Below, in pieces: positions 18,691 through 27,282 of a stretch of DNA of 64,000 nt. Position 1 is the first letter of the stretch. The number at the start of each line of letters is the position of its first letter. Below the pieces are notes generated by a model. That model was given only the letters and a program-made list of their open reading frames with translations. It did no database searches and was not told the origin of the DNA. The DNA lies in the NCBI RefSeq assembly GCF_000826655.1, contig NZ_JXJO01000016.1, positions 1-64,000 on the forward strand, read 5' to 3'. The position numbers and the translations under genes are program-made. Origin of the DNA: Psychroserpens damuponensis. GTDB lineage: Bacteria > Bacteroidota > Bacteroidia > Flavobacteriales > Flavobacteriaceae.

Positions 18691-18845
18691 TTAATGTTGT
18701 CTTAAATTTTGATATGCGTTAAAAGTTACAGTATTTACAATAATGTCTCCTTTAGATAAGTCTTAATTTCGTGATGAACTTAAAAGTTAATGATGTAAAT
18801 CGATAGACATCAATAAATAAGCTGTCGTATAATTTAAAATTTTAC

Positions 18846-19298
18846 ATGATGAGTACATATACTGAAGAAGTAGGAAAAAAATTAAATAATTTATTAGAAA
18901 AAACATACGATGCAGAAAAAGGATTTAAGAAAGCATCTGAAAACGTAGAACACGCAGCTTTAAAATCATATTTTAATCAAAAGGCTCAAGAACGTTATAA
19001 CTTTGGGCACGAATTAAAAAGTGAGTTAACTGCTTTTAATCAAGATATAGATAAAGGTGGAAGCGTAACTGGAACAATGCACAGAGCATGGATGGATGTA
19101 AAATCTTTATTTTCAGCCGATAATGAAGAGTCTATGCTTGAAGAAGCGATTAGAGGAGAAAAAGCATCGGTAGATGAATATCAAGATGTTTTAAATGAAA
19201 CTAGTTTACCAGCAAGTACGCAATCTATTTTGGCTTCTCAGAAAAACACGATAGAAAACGGGTTATCTAATATTAAAACTTTAGAAGATTTAAGATAA
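18846..19298 (+). CDS. PA2169-family four-helix-bundle protein (ferritin-like)
   Basis: 150 aa (149 if the second Met is used). All-helical, with the pattern LEKTYDAEKGFKKASENV, YFNQKAQERYNFGHELKSEL, GTMHRAWMDVKSLF and EAIRGEKASVDEYQDVL characteristic of PA2169/DUF2383 proteins. Carboxylate/His residues at helix positions suggest a ferritin-like metal site, but function is unknown. It has its own upstream gap of 155 bases and is followed by a strong terminator. Confidence 0.9.
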   Translation: MMSTYTEEVGKKLNNLLEKTYDAEKGFKKASENVEHAALKSYFNQKAQERYNFGHELKSELTAFNQDIDKGGSVTGTMHRAWMDVKSLFSADNEESMLEEAIRGEKASVDEYQDVLNETSLPASTQSILASQKNTIENGLSNIKTLEDLR

Positions 19299-19334
19299 TA
19301 CTAGATTTTTAGTACATCTTAATTGATTGATAGC

Positions 19335-19363
19335 AAAAGGCACCTTTATTAAGGTGCCTTTTT
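19335..19363 (+). terminator. Terminator of the PA2169-family gene
   Basis: AAAAGGCACCTT / AAGGTGCCTTTT stem with TATT loop and T5. It overlaps the upstream part of the following open frame, showing that the long version of that frame (from 19327) is not the real gene start. Confidence 0.85.
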
Positions 19364-19434
19364 CAATTGAAGACATTTTTTCATTATTTAAGTCAATAGG
19401 TGTTTCGATTTATCACGTAATTGTAAATAAAAAT

Positions 19435-20148
19435 ATGTTCTATAAATTATCTAATACGAGCACATTACCTGCTATAGAAGATGAATTTAATATCACTTTT
19501 AAATACCCAAATGTCTATGAGCCTAAAGCGATAATAAATGGTTTATGTGAATCTAATTTACCAATAATAACTTCGGAAACGCCTTCGGCTATAGATTATG
19601 CAATTTGGGGATTATTACCAGAAGGCTATGATGACGATTGGCAAACATTTCAAGGATTTACAAATACTTTGAATACCAATATTGATGACGCTAATTTTAA
19701 TAAAGAAATTTATTCAAAATCCTTAGATGAAAGACGATGTCTCATCATAGTTAATGGTTACTTTACTTCAAAACTTGTAGATGGTAAATTACAAGCCCAT
19801 CATATTCATTTAAAAAATCATGAACCCTTTTGCATTGCAGGTATATTTAATAAAATCCAGGATGGATTTTTAACGTGTTCCATACTAGTTACCAATGCAG
19901 GAGTTGAGTATAATCATATTCCTAACTTAGGAAATCAGAAACCTTTAATTCTAAAACGCAAAGATCATAGCGCTTGGTTAGATTCTAGATTAAAAATTAA
20001 AGATTTAAGGTCATTAATTGAAACACATGATAGGTTTAAATTTACATCGCATCCCATTAAAGATCAATTTTATAAAAATACTAAGCTGTTTAAGCGTATC
20101 ATTAATAATGATCATTATCAAGATATTATTAAAGTATATAGAAACTAG
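19435..20148 (+). CDS. SRAP-fold (YedK/HMCES-like) protein lacking the catalytic residues
   Basis: 237 aa from ATG 19435 (MFYKLSNTST). The SRAP scaffold is recognisable: AIWGLLPEGYDDDW, then LNTNIDDA where YedK has INARVET, RRCLIIVNGYF where it has the FADGWFEW strand, and QKPLILKRKDHSAWLD. Active SRAPs need Cys2, a Glu in the GFYEW strand and a His in IHDR; here these are Phe2, Thr (NGYFTSK) and Gly (LGNQKPLIL). It should not be able to form the abasic-site thiazolidine crosslink. The longer frame runs back through a terminator, so the Phe2 start is firm. Probably a structural or DNA-sensing relative within the stress island. Confidence 0.85.
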   Translation: MFYKLSNTSTLPAIEDEFNITFKYPNVYEPKAIINGLCESNLPIITSETPSAIDYAIWGLLPEGYDDDWQTFQGFTNTLNTNIDDANFNKEIYSKSLDERRCLIIVNGYFTSKLVDGKLQAHHIHLKNHEPFCIAGIFNKIQDGFLTCSILVTNAGVEYNHIPNLGNQKPLILKRKDHSAWLDSRLKIKDLRSLIETHDRFKFTSHPIKDQFYKNTKLFKRIINNDHYQDIIKVYRN

Positions 20149-20259
20149 TATTAGAGTTAAACATCTCACTAAATGAGCAAAATAGAAGCTCTAAAAATGA
20201 CGATATTGCAGTATAGTAATCTGATAGACAGTTTATTATTTAACTTAAAACTCAAAATT

Positions 20260-20421
20260 ATGTTACGTTGGACAATCACATTTATAGTAATCGCAATCAT
20301 TGCAGCAGTATTAGGATTTGGAGGAATTGCAGGAGCAGCAGCTGGAATAGCAAAAATTATATTCTTTATATTTATTGTACTCTTTGTACTATCTCTTTTA
20401 AAAGGAGTCGTAAAAAAATAA
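20260..20421 (+). CDS. DUF1328 small membrane protein (53 aa)
   Basis: Begins [20 protein letters not shown] at ATG 20260; the frame extends upstream to 20173 but those codons are not family-like. Two hydrophobic helices with the signature [15 protein letters not shown] and ending SLLKGVVKK define the DUF1328/YtjA family, linked to envelope stress in other bacteria. It starts 111 bases after the SRAP-like gene and is followed after 25 bases by an entericidin-like lipoprotein gene. Confidence 0.9.
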   Translation: MLRWTITFIVIAIIAAVLGFGGIAGAAAGIAKIIFFIFIVLFVLSLLKGVVKK

Positions 20422-20446
20422 TTATTAACTAAAACAACAATCAATT

Positions 20447-20584
20447 ATGAAAAAATTAGCAAAAGTATTTTTAATACTATTTACAATCTCAACAGTATTT
20501 ACAAGCTGTAGAGAAACCACAGGAGATAAAGTCGAAGATGCAGTAGAAGATGTTGCAGATGATGTAGAAGATGCGGTAGACTAA
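20447..20584 (+). CDS. Entericidin-like micro-lipoprotein (45 aa)
   Basis: ATG 20447 to TAA 20584. Starts MKKLAKVFLILFTISTVFTSC, a lipoprotein signal with lipidated Cys21, leaving a 25-residue mature peptide that is strongly acidic and built of DAVEDVADDV-like repeats. It resembles the small Flavobacteriaceae lipoproteins placed beside DUF1328 genes. Ends just before a terminator. Probably a membrane-anchored stress peptide; function unknown. Confidence 0.85.
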   Translation: MKKLAKVFLILFTISTVFTSCRETTGDKVEDAVEDVADDVEDAVD

Positions 20585-20600
20585 ACACATATAACTATTA

Positions 20601-20627
20601 AAAGCCTCTATTTAGAGGCTTTTTTTG
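20601..20627 (+). terminator. Terminator after the DUF1328/lipoprotein pair
   Basis: AAAGCCTCTA / TAGAGGCTTT with a TT turn, then TTTTG. Confidence 0.85.
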
Positions 20628-20653
20628 TGTAAAAAAATTAATGCAATCTCACC

Positions 20654-21220
20654 ATGATACAATTTCTTAAAAACAACAAACGTGCTATTTATGGCGGACT
20701 TGTCACTTTTATGATTATAAGTTTAGGCGTGTTTATGTTGGGAAATATTTCTGGGTATGAAGCTATCAAGCTTTTAGAAACGTCTCTTAACGGGATTAAC
20801 ATGTTGTGTAATACCATTGTATTAGCATCTGCAACAATATTAGCATTATTATTGACATTACTTGGTGTTAGCTCTGGTACATCATCAAAATTAAAAGATG
20901 TACATTATTTAGAGGTATTAAATATTGCGAGAATTGATACCTTTTTATTTATTGTAACACTTATCATGTTTCAATTATTTAATATCCCAATAACAGCATC
21001 AACTGAAATTCCAACAGGTTGGTTTAGTATAATCTATTGGGTAACCTTGATTATTTCGTCAGTTTTGAGCGGTACAATGGTTGTCGTTATATTGATGTTA
21101 TTTAATACCATTAAAAATATCATTTTAATTGTGGGCTTAAAACAAGATCATGAGCTTATCTATTCTCAAGAAGAAATAGATGAGCAAAAAGAAGAAGAAA
21201 AGGAGAATTCTAATAGCTAA
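20654..21220 (+). CDS. Multi-pass membrane protein, unknown
   Basis: 188 aa with four predicted membrane helices (~12-30, 52-72, 95-115, 125-155) and a charged cytoplasmic tail (SQEEIDEQKEEEKENSNS). No family recognised. It starts 70 bases beyond the DUF1328/lipoprotein unit, after a terminator, so it has its own promoter. It closes the stress island. Confidence 0.8.
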   Translation: MIQFLKNNKRAIYGGLVTFMIISLGVFMLGNISGYEAIKLLETSLNGINMLCNTIVLASATILALLLTLLGVSSGTSSKLKDVHYLEVLNIARIDTFLFIVTLIMFQLFNIPITASTEIPTGWFSIIYWVTLIISSVLSGTMVVVILMLFNTIKNIILIVGLKQDHELIYSQEEIDEQKEEEKENSNS

Positions 21221-21357
21221 AATGTTTGTTTTTATTTCTGAAATGTCTCAATAACAATCGAGTTAATAAAGCTGAAAATCATTTAAGAATATAATCCAAA
21301 CTAGACGTATTAACGTCATATTTAAATTGAAAATTATCCTTATAAATTTACAAAATA

Positions 21358-21768
21358 CTATACCGATTTTTTATCATCAATCCCTTTACTGTTCGGTTCT
21401 AGTAGGTTTACTATTTCCGAAGCATTACGAATATGAACACTTTTATTTCCTAAAATAGCGATTGGCCAATTAAAAACTTCAGGCGTGTTATTTAAAACAT
21501 CAATCCAATCGGTCTCACTAAAGTCGGTGTTTGATGCATTATCATGATAAGTTTTAAATACGGTTTTATCTACTAGGTCGCCAATACTAACATTTAAAAG
21601 TACGGCAAGCTCTTTCCATTGGGTACCAGTGACGTTAGTTTTTGATATATCTATCTCTCGTAAATCTTTTAAAGACGCCTTTAAATAGGCAAGTGTTTGT
21701 TTGCCAATACTAGATGTCGAACTATAATAAAGTGTATTCATTCTGTCGTGTTTTGCTATGATTCCCAT
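21358..21768 (-). CDS. ArsC/Spx-like thioredoxin-fold protein without the active-site cysteine
   Basis: 136 aa from ATG 21768 (MGIIAKHDR); codons further upstream (to 21849) look non-coding. The beta-alpha start NTLYYSSTSSIGKQTLAYLK aligns with the ArsC motif YxNPxCSxSRxTLxxL, but Ser stands where the catalytic Cys should be. WPIAILG corresponds to the RPI/V strand, and that Arg is missing too. Arsenate reduction is therefore unlikely; it is a degenerate relative. One TTCCGAAG copy (21415). Divergent from trxB. Confidence 0.75.
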   Translation of the reverse strand: MGIIAKHDRMNTLYYSSTSSIGKQTLAYLKASLKDLREIDISKTNVTGTQWKELAVLLNVSIGDLVDKTVFKTYHDNASNTDFSETDWIDVLNNTPEVFNWPIAILGNKSVHIRNASEIVNLLEPNSKGIDDKKSV

Positions 21769-21963
21769 GCTCATTAATTTATGATATAAAAATAATTTTA
21801 AACAGGCTGTAGTCTTAACTCTAATTCTAAAAGGATTAACTCTATTCATAGGTTTACATCATAGATAAACCAAATAAAGCTATAATAACTGTTAATAACT
21901 TTGACGTAAGCTTTTATTCAAAACACCTACTTTTGTTATACATAAACTGAATACTATAAAAAC

Positions 21964-22941
21964 ATGTCAGATACAATAGAAAAAGTAAAATGCCTTATCA
22001 TAGGATCTGGTCCTGCAGGTTATACAGCAGCCATTTATGCTGCAAGAGCCAACATGGAGCCAGTACTTTATCAAGGTACACAACCAGGCGGACAATTAAC
22101 AACAACTAATGAAGTTGAAAATTTTCCTGGATATCCAGAAGGGATTACTGGACCTGCAATGATGCTCGAGCTTCAAGCTCAAGCAGAACGTTTTGAAACA
22201 GATGTTCGAAATGGTTGGGTCACAAAAGTTGATTTCTCTGGAGATGTGCATAAAGTTTGGGTAAATGATACTCAAGAAATTCACTGTAAAACAGTGATCA
22301 TTTCTACAGGAGCATCAGCAAAATATTTAGGTCTAGAATCAGAACAAAAGTATTTAAAATTAGGTGGAGGCGTTTCAGCTTGCGCAGTTTGTGATGGGTT
22401 CTTTTATAGAAATCATGAAGTTGTTATTGTTGGAGCAGGAGATAGTGCTTGTGAAGAAGCACACTACTTGTCAAAGCTATGTAAAAAAGTGACAATGCTT
22501 GTTAGAAGAGATGAGTTTAGAGCGTCTAAAATTATGTCAACTAGAGTAAAAAATACCGAGAATATCGAGATTTTATTTAATACCGAAACCGATGAGGTTT
22601 TAGGTGACGGTCAAGTAGTGACAGGAGTTAGAGCTTACAATAACAAAACCAATGAGAAGTTCGAAATACCAGCTACTGGATTTTTCGTAGCCATTGGTCA
22701 CAAACCTAATACAGATATTTTTAAAGGCTTTTTAGAGCTTGATGAGACTGGTTATATCATTAATAAACCAGGAACATCAAAAACAAATATAGAAGGTGTT
22801 TTTGTTTCGGGTGATGCAGCAGATCATGTGTACCGTCAAGCAGTAACTGCAGCAGGTACTGGTTGTATGGCAGCTTTAGATGCTGAGCGTTATCTTGCAG
22901 CAAAAGAATCTGATTTTGAGTTTGTAACACCTCAATACTAA
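21964..22941 (+). CDS. trxB: Thioredoxin-disulfide reductase
   Basis: 325-aa cytoplasmic flavoenzyme that reduces thioredoxin with NADPH. FAD-binding GSGPAGYTAAIYAAR near the N-terminus, redox-active CAVC (Cys140/Cys143) followed by DGFFYRN, NADPH-binding VVIVGAGDSACEEA, and the C-terminal FAD motif GVFVSGDAADHVYRQAVTAA. Complete and canonical. Monocistronic by layout, ending at a clear terminator. Confidence 0.97.
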   Translation: MSDTIEKVKCLIIGSGPAGYTAAIYAARANMEPVLYQGTQPGGQLTTTNEVENFPGYPEGITGPAMMLELQAQAERFETDVRNGWVTKVDFSGDVHKVWVNDTQEIHCKTVIISTGASAKYLGLESEQKYLKLGGGVSACAVCDGFFYRNHEVVIVGAGDSACEEAHYLSKLCKKVTMLVRRDEFRASKIMSTRVKNTENIEILFNTETDEVLGDGQVVTGVRAYNNKTNEKFEIPATGFFVAIGHKPNTDIFKGFLELDETGYIINKPGTSKTNIEGVFVSGDAADHVYRQAVTAAGTGCMAALDAERYLAAKESDFEFVTPQY

Positions 22942-22970
22942 ACGTTTAATCGTTTTTTGATATATCCTCA

Positions 22971-23008
22971 AAAAAATCCGAAGGTTTTAAATCTTCGGAT
23001 TTTTTTTA
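22971..23008 (+). terminator. Terminator of trxB
   Basis: AAAAATCCGAAG / CTTCGGATTTTT stem with a GTTTTAAAT loop. The stem is a one-base variant of the TTCCGAAG octamer in inverted pair form. Confidence 0.85.
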
Positions 23009-23063
23009 TGTGATAAATCTATTTTATACCGTTGCCAATGGCAGCTTCGGAAATATGATAACT

Positions 23064-23897
23064 CTACTTTTCTTTCTTTTGTAGTTTAACTGTTCCTGTA
23101 AAAGTATTAATTGTGATTTTAGGATTTCCGAAGAGATAAATCTCACTAGTACCAGAAGCATCAATTGCAATAGTATCTAATGCTTCTAGGTAAATATTAC
23201 TTTCCATTTCGGCAAGCACAGTGCTATTATTGGTTGTAAAATTTTTACCGTTTAATTGCGCATTATTGTCGGTTCTAAGGTTTAAGTTTTTTACAGTACC
23301 TTCTATATTTGCACTTGCACGTTGATATAAATCCATTTTTACATCTGTAGCATTTATAAGTGCATCCATTTTTGTGTTATCACTAATTTCAACAGTGACG
23401 CTTGGAGCTGTAATGTTAAGTTTAACTTTAGATTTTTCGGTACTTGTAAAACTAAAACTGTTTGCTTTTATATTAAGATAAGCTCTCGCAGATCCACTTG
23501 TTTTTAAAGACGCATTATTTAGTTCTAATGAAGTTAATGAGCGAATTTCGCCATTGTTTTTAACCTCAATGTCAGAAAATGAGTCGCCATAATTAACTTT
23601 AATATTTAGTTTTTTGTAACGAATCTCACGTGTTGTTGAAATGGTAAGCACGCTATCTACAACATTAATATTGATATATTCGTGTAGGTTACCATCTGTT
23701 TCAATTTCTACTGATGGCTTTTTGTTGTAGAAAAGTTCAACTTCAAAGTCTTCTCCAACTACGATTTTTTTAAACCCATCAATATAGGTTTGTTCTATCG
23801 TTAAGTTTCTATCACCTTTTATTTTTTCTTCGTCTTGAGCAAAACTCATAGTGCTAAAACCAAAAACAAGTAATAGAAGTAATGTAATGTTTTTCAT
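23064..23897 (-). CDS. Exported head-GIN-domain (DUF2807) protein
   Basis: 277 aa with signal peptide (MKNITLLLLLVFGFSTMSFAQ). The mature region is a DUF2807 beta-solenoid: repeated short strands such as VEIETDGNLHEYININV, LKTSGSARAYLNIKANSF, VEISDNTKMDALINATDV and IDASGTSEIYLFGNP. GIN-domain proteins in Bacteroidetes are envelope proteins of unknown mechanism, usually near PspC/PadR genes, as here. Last gene in the 28.2-23.1 kb minus-strand series. Two TTCCGAAG copies lie in or next to its 3' end. Confidence 0.88.
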   Translation of the reverse strand: MKNITLLLLLVFGFSTMSFAQDEEKIKGDRNLTIEQTYIDGFKKIVVGEDFEVELFYNKKPSVEIETDGNLHEYININVVDSVLTISTTREIRYKKLNIKVNYGDSFSDIEVKNNGEIRSLTSLELNNASLKTSGSARAYLNIKANSFSFTSTEKSKVKLNITAPSVTVEISDNTKMDALINATDVKMDLYQRASANIEGTVKNLNLRTDNNAQLNGKNFTTNNSTVLAEMESNIYLEALDTIAIDASGTSEIYLFGNPKITINTFTGTVKLQKKEK

Positions 23898-24056
23898 TAT
23901 AATATGTTTCTAGAACTAGTATTTACTTTTTGGTATAAAACAAAACGAGAATTCTAGTTCATTATTAAAGCAAATATAAAACAAAAACCATCCCAAACTT
24001 GATTTGAGTTTGAAATGGTTATAAAAAAAACAAGTGATTGGTTGATTGTTAGGTGT

Positions 24057-24788
24057 TTATTGTTTTCTTACATGACCTGCTGAGCTATCAGAAATACTTT
24101 CATTTTTAGGGTTTCCGTAGTATTTAATATCGCCACCACTTGTTGCACTTGCTGTAAGTTTTTCTTCGGCATGCACTATTACATCTGCTCCACTTGTTAC
24201 AGATGCAGAACATGATTGAGAAATTAAATGTTGGGCATCTATATCGCTACCACTAGTTGCAGATGCACTTAATGTATTGGTTGTTCCTTTTACTCTCAAA
24301 TCGCTTCCGCTTGTCGATGCTAAGGTTGTAGATTGCGCATCTAGTTCAACTTCAAGATCTGCACCACTTGTTGTGCTTAGTTTAATTGTATCTGCTTTTA
24401 ATGTATTAGTAGAATATACATCACTGCCACTTGTAGCGCTAATTGCAGTTAAATCTCTAACATTAACCATAATCTTTTTAGACTCAGATCTTTTAATGTT
24501 CTCTTCGGAATATATTTTTAATACACCATTTTCAATTTCTGTAATTATAATATCGTGTAAATTTTCATCTGCCTGTACTTTTAAGGATGGTGATTCACTT
24601 TGTGTGAGATACACGTCTAAGCCTCTACTAACTTCAATTTCTGTGAACTCTTCAGATAAAGTACGGTCTTGGGTTGAGACATTTCCGTTTCCAGTGACAC
24701 CATTTGTGCCAAAGTTAACGTCGAAATTGCAAGAAAATAGCAATAGACTCATTAGTACTGCGATTGTGATTTTTGTTAATGTTGTCAT
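24057..24788 (-). CDS. GIN-domain (DUF2807) lipoprotein with TSGSD repeats
   Basis: 243 aa lipoprotein (lipobox LLLFSC, Cys20). Contains the GIN hallmark start (FTEIEVSRGLDVYLTQSESP) and a beta-solenoid in which TSGSD/TSGAD/TSGGD recurs six times at 18-21 residue intervals. Likely outer-membrane anchored. Situated between the NTF2-like gene and the second GIN gene on the same strand, so they probably share a transcript. The opposite strand is open over part of this gene because of the repeats, but that frame has no gene-like features. Confidence 0.88.
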   Translation of the reverse strand: MTTLTKITIAVLMSLLLFSCNFDVNFGTNGVTGNGNVSTQDRTLSEEFTEIEVSRGLDVYLTQSESPSLKVQADENLHDIIITEIENGVLKIYSEENIKRSESKKIMVNVRDLTAISATSGSDVYSTNTLKADTIKLSTTSGADLEVELDAQSTTLASTSGSDLRVKGTTNTLSASATSGSDIDAQHLISQSCSASVTSGADVIVHAEEKLTASATSGGDIKYYGNPKNESISDSSAGHVRKQ

Positions 24789-24811
24789 GATTGATTGTTT
24801 TAAATTGATGG

Positions 24812-25309
24812 TTATTGTTGTTTCATTTGATGGTCAAAGCTTAATACACGCTTTAAATACCAATTGTTGTTTTCTAAAATCCAGAGATGTGAAAATTGCG
24901 CTGTACTGCCAGCAACTTTGGTTTTGTTGGTAGTTTCAAAAAATTTATGAACTCCTTTTTGTAGGGCTCCATATAATGTTCCATTGTTATATAAAAGGAA
25001 TACTTCTAATTCGCCTACCAATGCTCTAGTTGACTTATGTGTTCTATTTGATTTGCAAATTCCTTCTTTCATTGTTTTTATAAAGGCTTCTTTAGAATTT
25101 ATTAATCCGCCTTTGTCGTGATAAAACTCGAAGTCATCTGCAATTAAGTCGTCTAGATGTTGCAATTCACAGTTGTTAAAAGCGCGCTCAAATATGAGGC
25201 TGTCGTTTGCTTTTAGTGTTTCATAGACTTCAGAATTTTTATCAGCCTGAGCTTGTGTTAAGGCGATGTTTCCGAAGAAAAATAAAATAAAGTAAATGGA
25301 CTGTTTCAT
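24812..25309 (-). CDS. Exported NTF2-like (DUF4440) protein
   Basis: 165 aa with signal peptide (MKQSIYFILFFFGNIALTQA). The mature part is an NTF2/SnoaL-type cone: NCELQHLDDLIADDFEFYHDKG, then FIKTMKEGIC, and the C-terminal strand HLWILENNNWYLKRVLSFDH. These folds bind small ligands or act as protein partners; no catalytic residues are evident. Operon position between PspC and GIN genes suggests a part in the same envelope system. One TTCCGAAG copy lies in the signal-peptide codons (25270). Confidence 0.88.
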   Translation of the reverse strand: MKQSIYFILFFFGNIALTQAQADKNSEVYETLKANDSLIFERAFNNCELQHLDDLIADDFEFYHDKGGLINSKEAFIKTMKEGICKSNRTHKSTRALVGELEVFLLYNNGTLYGALQKGVHKFFETTNKTKVAGSTAQFSHLWILENNNWYLKRVLSFDHQMKQQ

Positions 25310-25419
25310 TTTTTGATGCTGAATTTTGTTCAGTATGATAATTACGGTTCAAATATTTAAAAAATGGTTGGTTAGTTAAATTTTAAGTACTCGAACCGTT
25401 GGTTGATTAGATTGAACTG

Positions 25420-27282
25420 TTAATTATCGTCGTTTTCTGTTGTAATATTTATACCATTATCGTCTATATTAACTTTTATGGTTTCGCTTTCTGCTTGGAT
25501 GCCATCTTCATCGATTTGAAGGCTACTATCGTCAGATTTTGCTTTAAGGCCATTTTCATTAATGTGTAATCCGTTGTTGTTGTCATTCTCTAGATTAACT
25601 TCGGTTTTAAAGTCATCTTCAAGTGGGCAATCTAAACACTCTACACCATTGCTAATGATTTTGAGATGATGTTCTTCCATATTATGATCGAGTATATCAT
25701 TGTAATAATAATCGTTACTATGATAATGATAGGTGTTATCATCGGCATAAAGAATTGCGCCTTCTGGTAAATAAACGGTGACCGTAATTTTTTGATCTTT
25801 TCTACTTTCGTCTAATGGTATCGTTAAATAGTTGTCTAATAACAATTCATTATTAGCTAAACTATAATTATAACGAATGTTTTTAGCTCTGTTTTTGGCA
25901 TCATCAAAATCAATACCTCTTGCACTTCGTTCAACTCTTATTTTGGCAATACTATCTTTTGTAGATCTTACAATAAGTCTAATAGCCTGACTGTATAATA
26001 TTTTTTCGTCATTGTCATTATAAGCTGTTTTGAAATTATGAAATCGTCTAGAATAGCTACTTGTAATTAAATCATTGTTAGTCATTCTAATGGTTAATGT
26101 ATCACTTGCGGTAATAGCTGCTAATTTTTCGGTTTTAATAGTTGAACCTTCTTCTTTATAACTCAATCCAAATTTTATAAATGTTATAGATAAAGCAATA
26201 AATGAAATGATCCATAAGCCTAATAATGTGTACTTGGCTGTTTTACCAATAGACTTCATGTTAGAGATCAATATTTTGAGCCCTAAATAGAATACGAAAA
26301 AGGCTATAATACCAAAGAAAAAGAATAACAATATTGACATTAACCAGTGTGGCATACCAGAAGTATCGGTAACACTATAAAAATCTACTCCAGGAAAATG
26401 TACATTGTCCAAGAAACTCAAACTAAAAAGACTAATAATTAGTGAGATAATAGTTACTGCTCCCACAAACATGATAATCAAACCAAAGAATTTAGCAAAT
26501 AACTTCAAAAAGAACATAAAAATATTACCAATAGCTTCAAAAAATGAGCTTGATGATGATTTAATACGTTCACTTTGACGTGGGAAATCTGCCTTTTTTA
26601 CACCTTCGGAAATGGAGTCAGACACAGTATCTATGCCTTCTTTAATTTTGTCGCCATGCTTTTTAAAATCTACATTTTGAACAGCATTGGATACGCTATC
26701 AAAGCCGTCCTTGATTTTTTTTTCAATGTTTGAGATATTGACTTGCTCACCCTTCATTTGTAATTTTTCAGAAGTGGTTACAGCCTCAGGAACAAATATC
26801 CAAAGTAAAATGTACAATAACACACCTGTTCCAGCTCCAAAAATGAGGAATACCCAAATTAATCTAACCCAAAGTGCATCAATACCAAAGTAATGACCTA
26901 AACCAGACGAAACACCTCCTACATAGGAGTTATCTGTATCTCTATACAGTTTTTTAGACCTAGAATTTTGCTTATTTGTATATGATTTTTGTTGAGGTTC
27001 ATCATCAAAAATTTCATCATCTACAAGATAGTCTTCAGGTTGTCCCATGATGGTGATAACATCATCAACCTCTTTATTACCAATTACTTGTCGTTCGTTT
27101 TGTACACGCTCGCTAAATAATTCTGCAATACGTGCTTCTATATCTGATATAATTTCAGAACGACCTTGAGAGTCTGTAAATGAACGTTTTATAGCCTCAA
27201 GATAGCGCTGTAATTTTAAGTATGCATCTTCATCTATATGGAAGAATATACCTGCTAAATTTATGTTGACTGTTTTATTCAT
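25420..27282 (-). CDS. PspC-domain multi-pass membrane protein
   Basis: 620 aa. A helical N-terminal region (~1-95, including IIMGQPEDYLVDDEIFDDE) precedes a PspC domain (~110-170: LYRDTDNSYVGGVSSGLGHYFGID...LWIFVPEA) with one TM pair. Further membrane helices follow at ~260-285, ~310-330 and ~345-370. The rest is a soluble region ending in three 16-residue repeats with a (N/D)xNGI core. PspC proteins act in envelope stress signalling. Its start overlaps the padR stop by 8 bases, so it is co-expressed with and probably controlled by PadR. Confidence 0.92.
   Translation of the reverse strand: MNKTVNINLAGIFFHIDEDAYLKLQRYLEAIKRSFTDSQGRSEIISDIEARIAELFSERVQNERQVIGNKEVDDVITIMGQPEDYLVDDEIFDDEPQQKSYTNKQNSRSKKLYRDTDNSYVGGVSSGLGHYFGIDALWVRLIWVFLIFGAGTGVLLYILLWIFVPEAVTTSEKLQMKGEQVNISNIEKKIKDGFDSVSNAVQNVDFKKHGDKIKEGIDTVSDSISEGVKKADFPRQSERIKSSSSSFFEAIGNIFMFFLKLFAKFFGLIIMFVGAVTIISLIISLFSLSFLDNVHFPGVDFYSVTDTSGMPHWLMSILLFFFFGIIAFFVFYLGLKILISNMKSIGKTAKYTLLGLWIISFIALSITFIKFGLSYKEEGSTIKTEKLAAITASDTLTIRMTNNDLITSSYSRRFHNFKTAYNDNDEKILYSQAIRLIVRSTKDSIAKIRVERSARGIDFDDAKNRAKNIRYNYSLANNELLLDNYLTIPLDESRKDQKITVTVYLPEGAILYADDNTYHYHSNDYYYNDILDHNMEEHHLKIISNGVECLDCPLEDDFKTEVNLENDNNNGLHINENGLKAKSDDSSLQIDEDGIQAESETIKVNIDDNGINITTENDDN

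Noticed and set aside
19327-19434. Longer version of the SRAP-like gene with 36 extra residues
   Set aside because: Those codons run through the terminator of the preceding gene; the family-like sequence begins at 19435.
24277-24933. 218-codon open frame on the plus strand over the GIN lipoprotein gene
   Set aside because: It is antisense to a protein with a clear lipobox and GIN repeats; the frame is kept open by the TSGSD-repeat DNA and its translation shows no domain.
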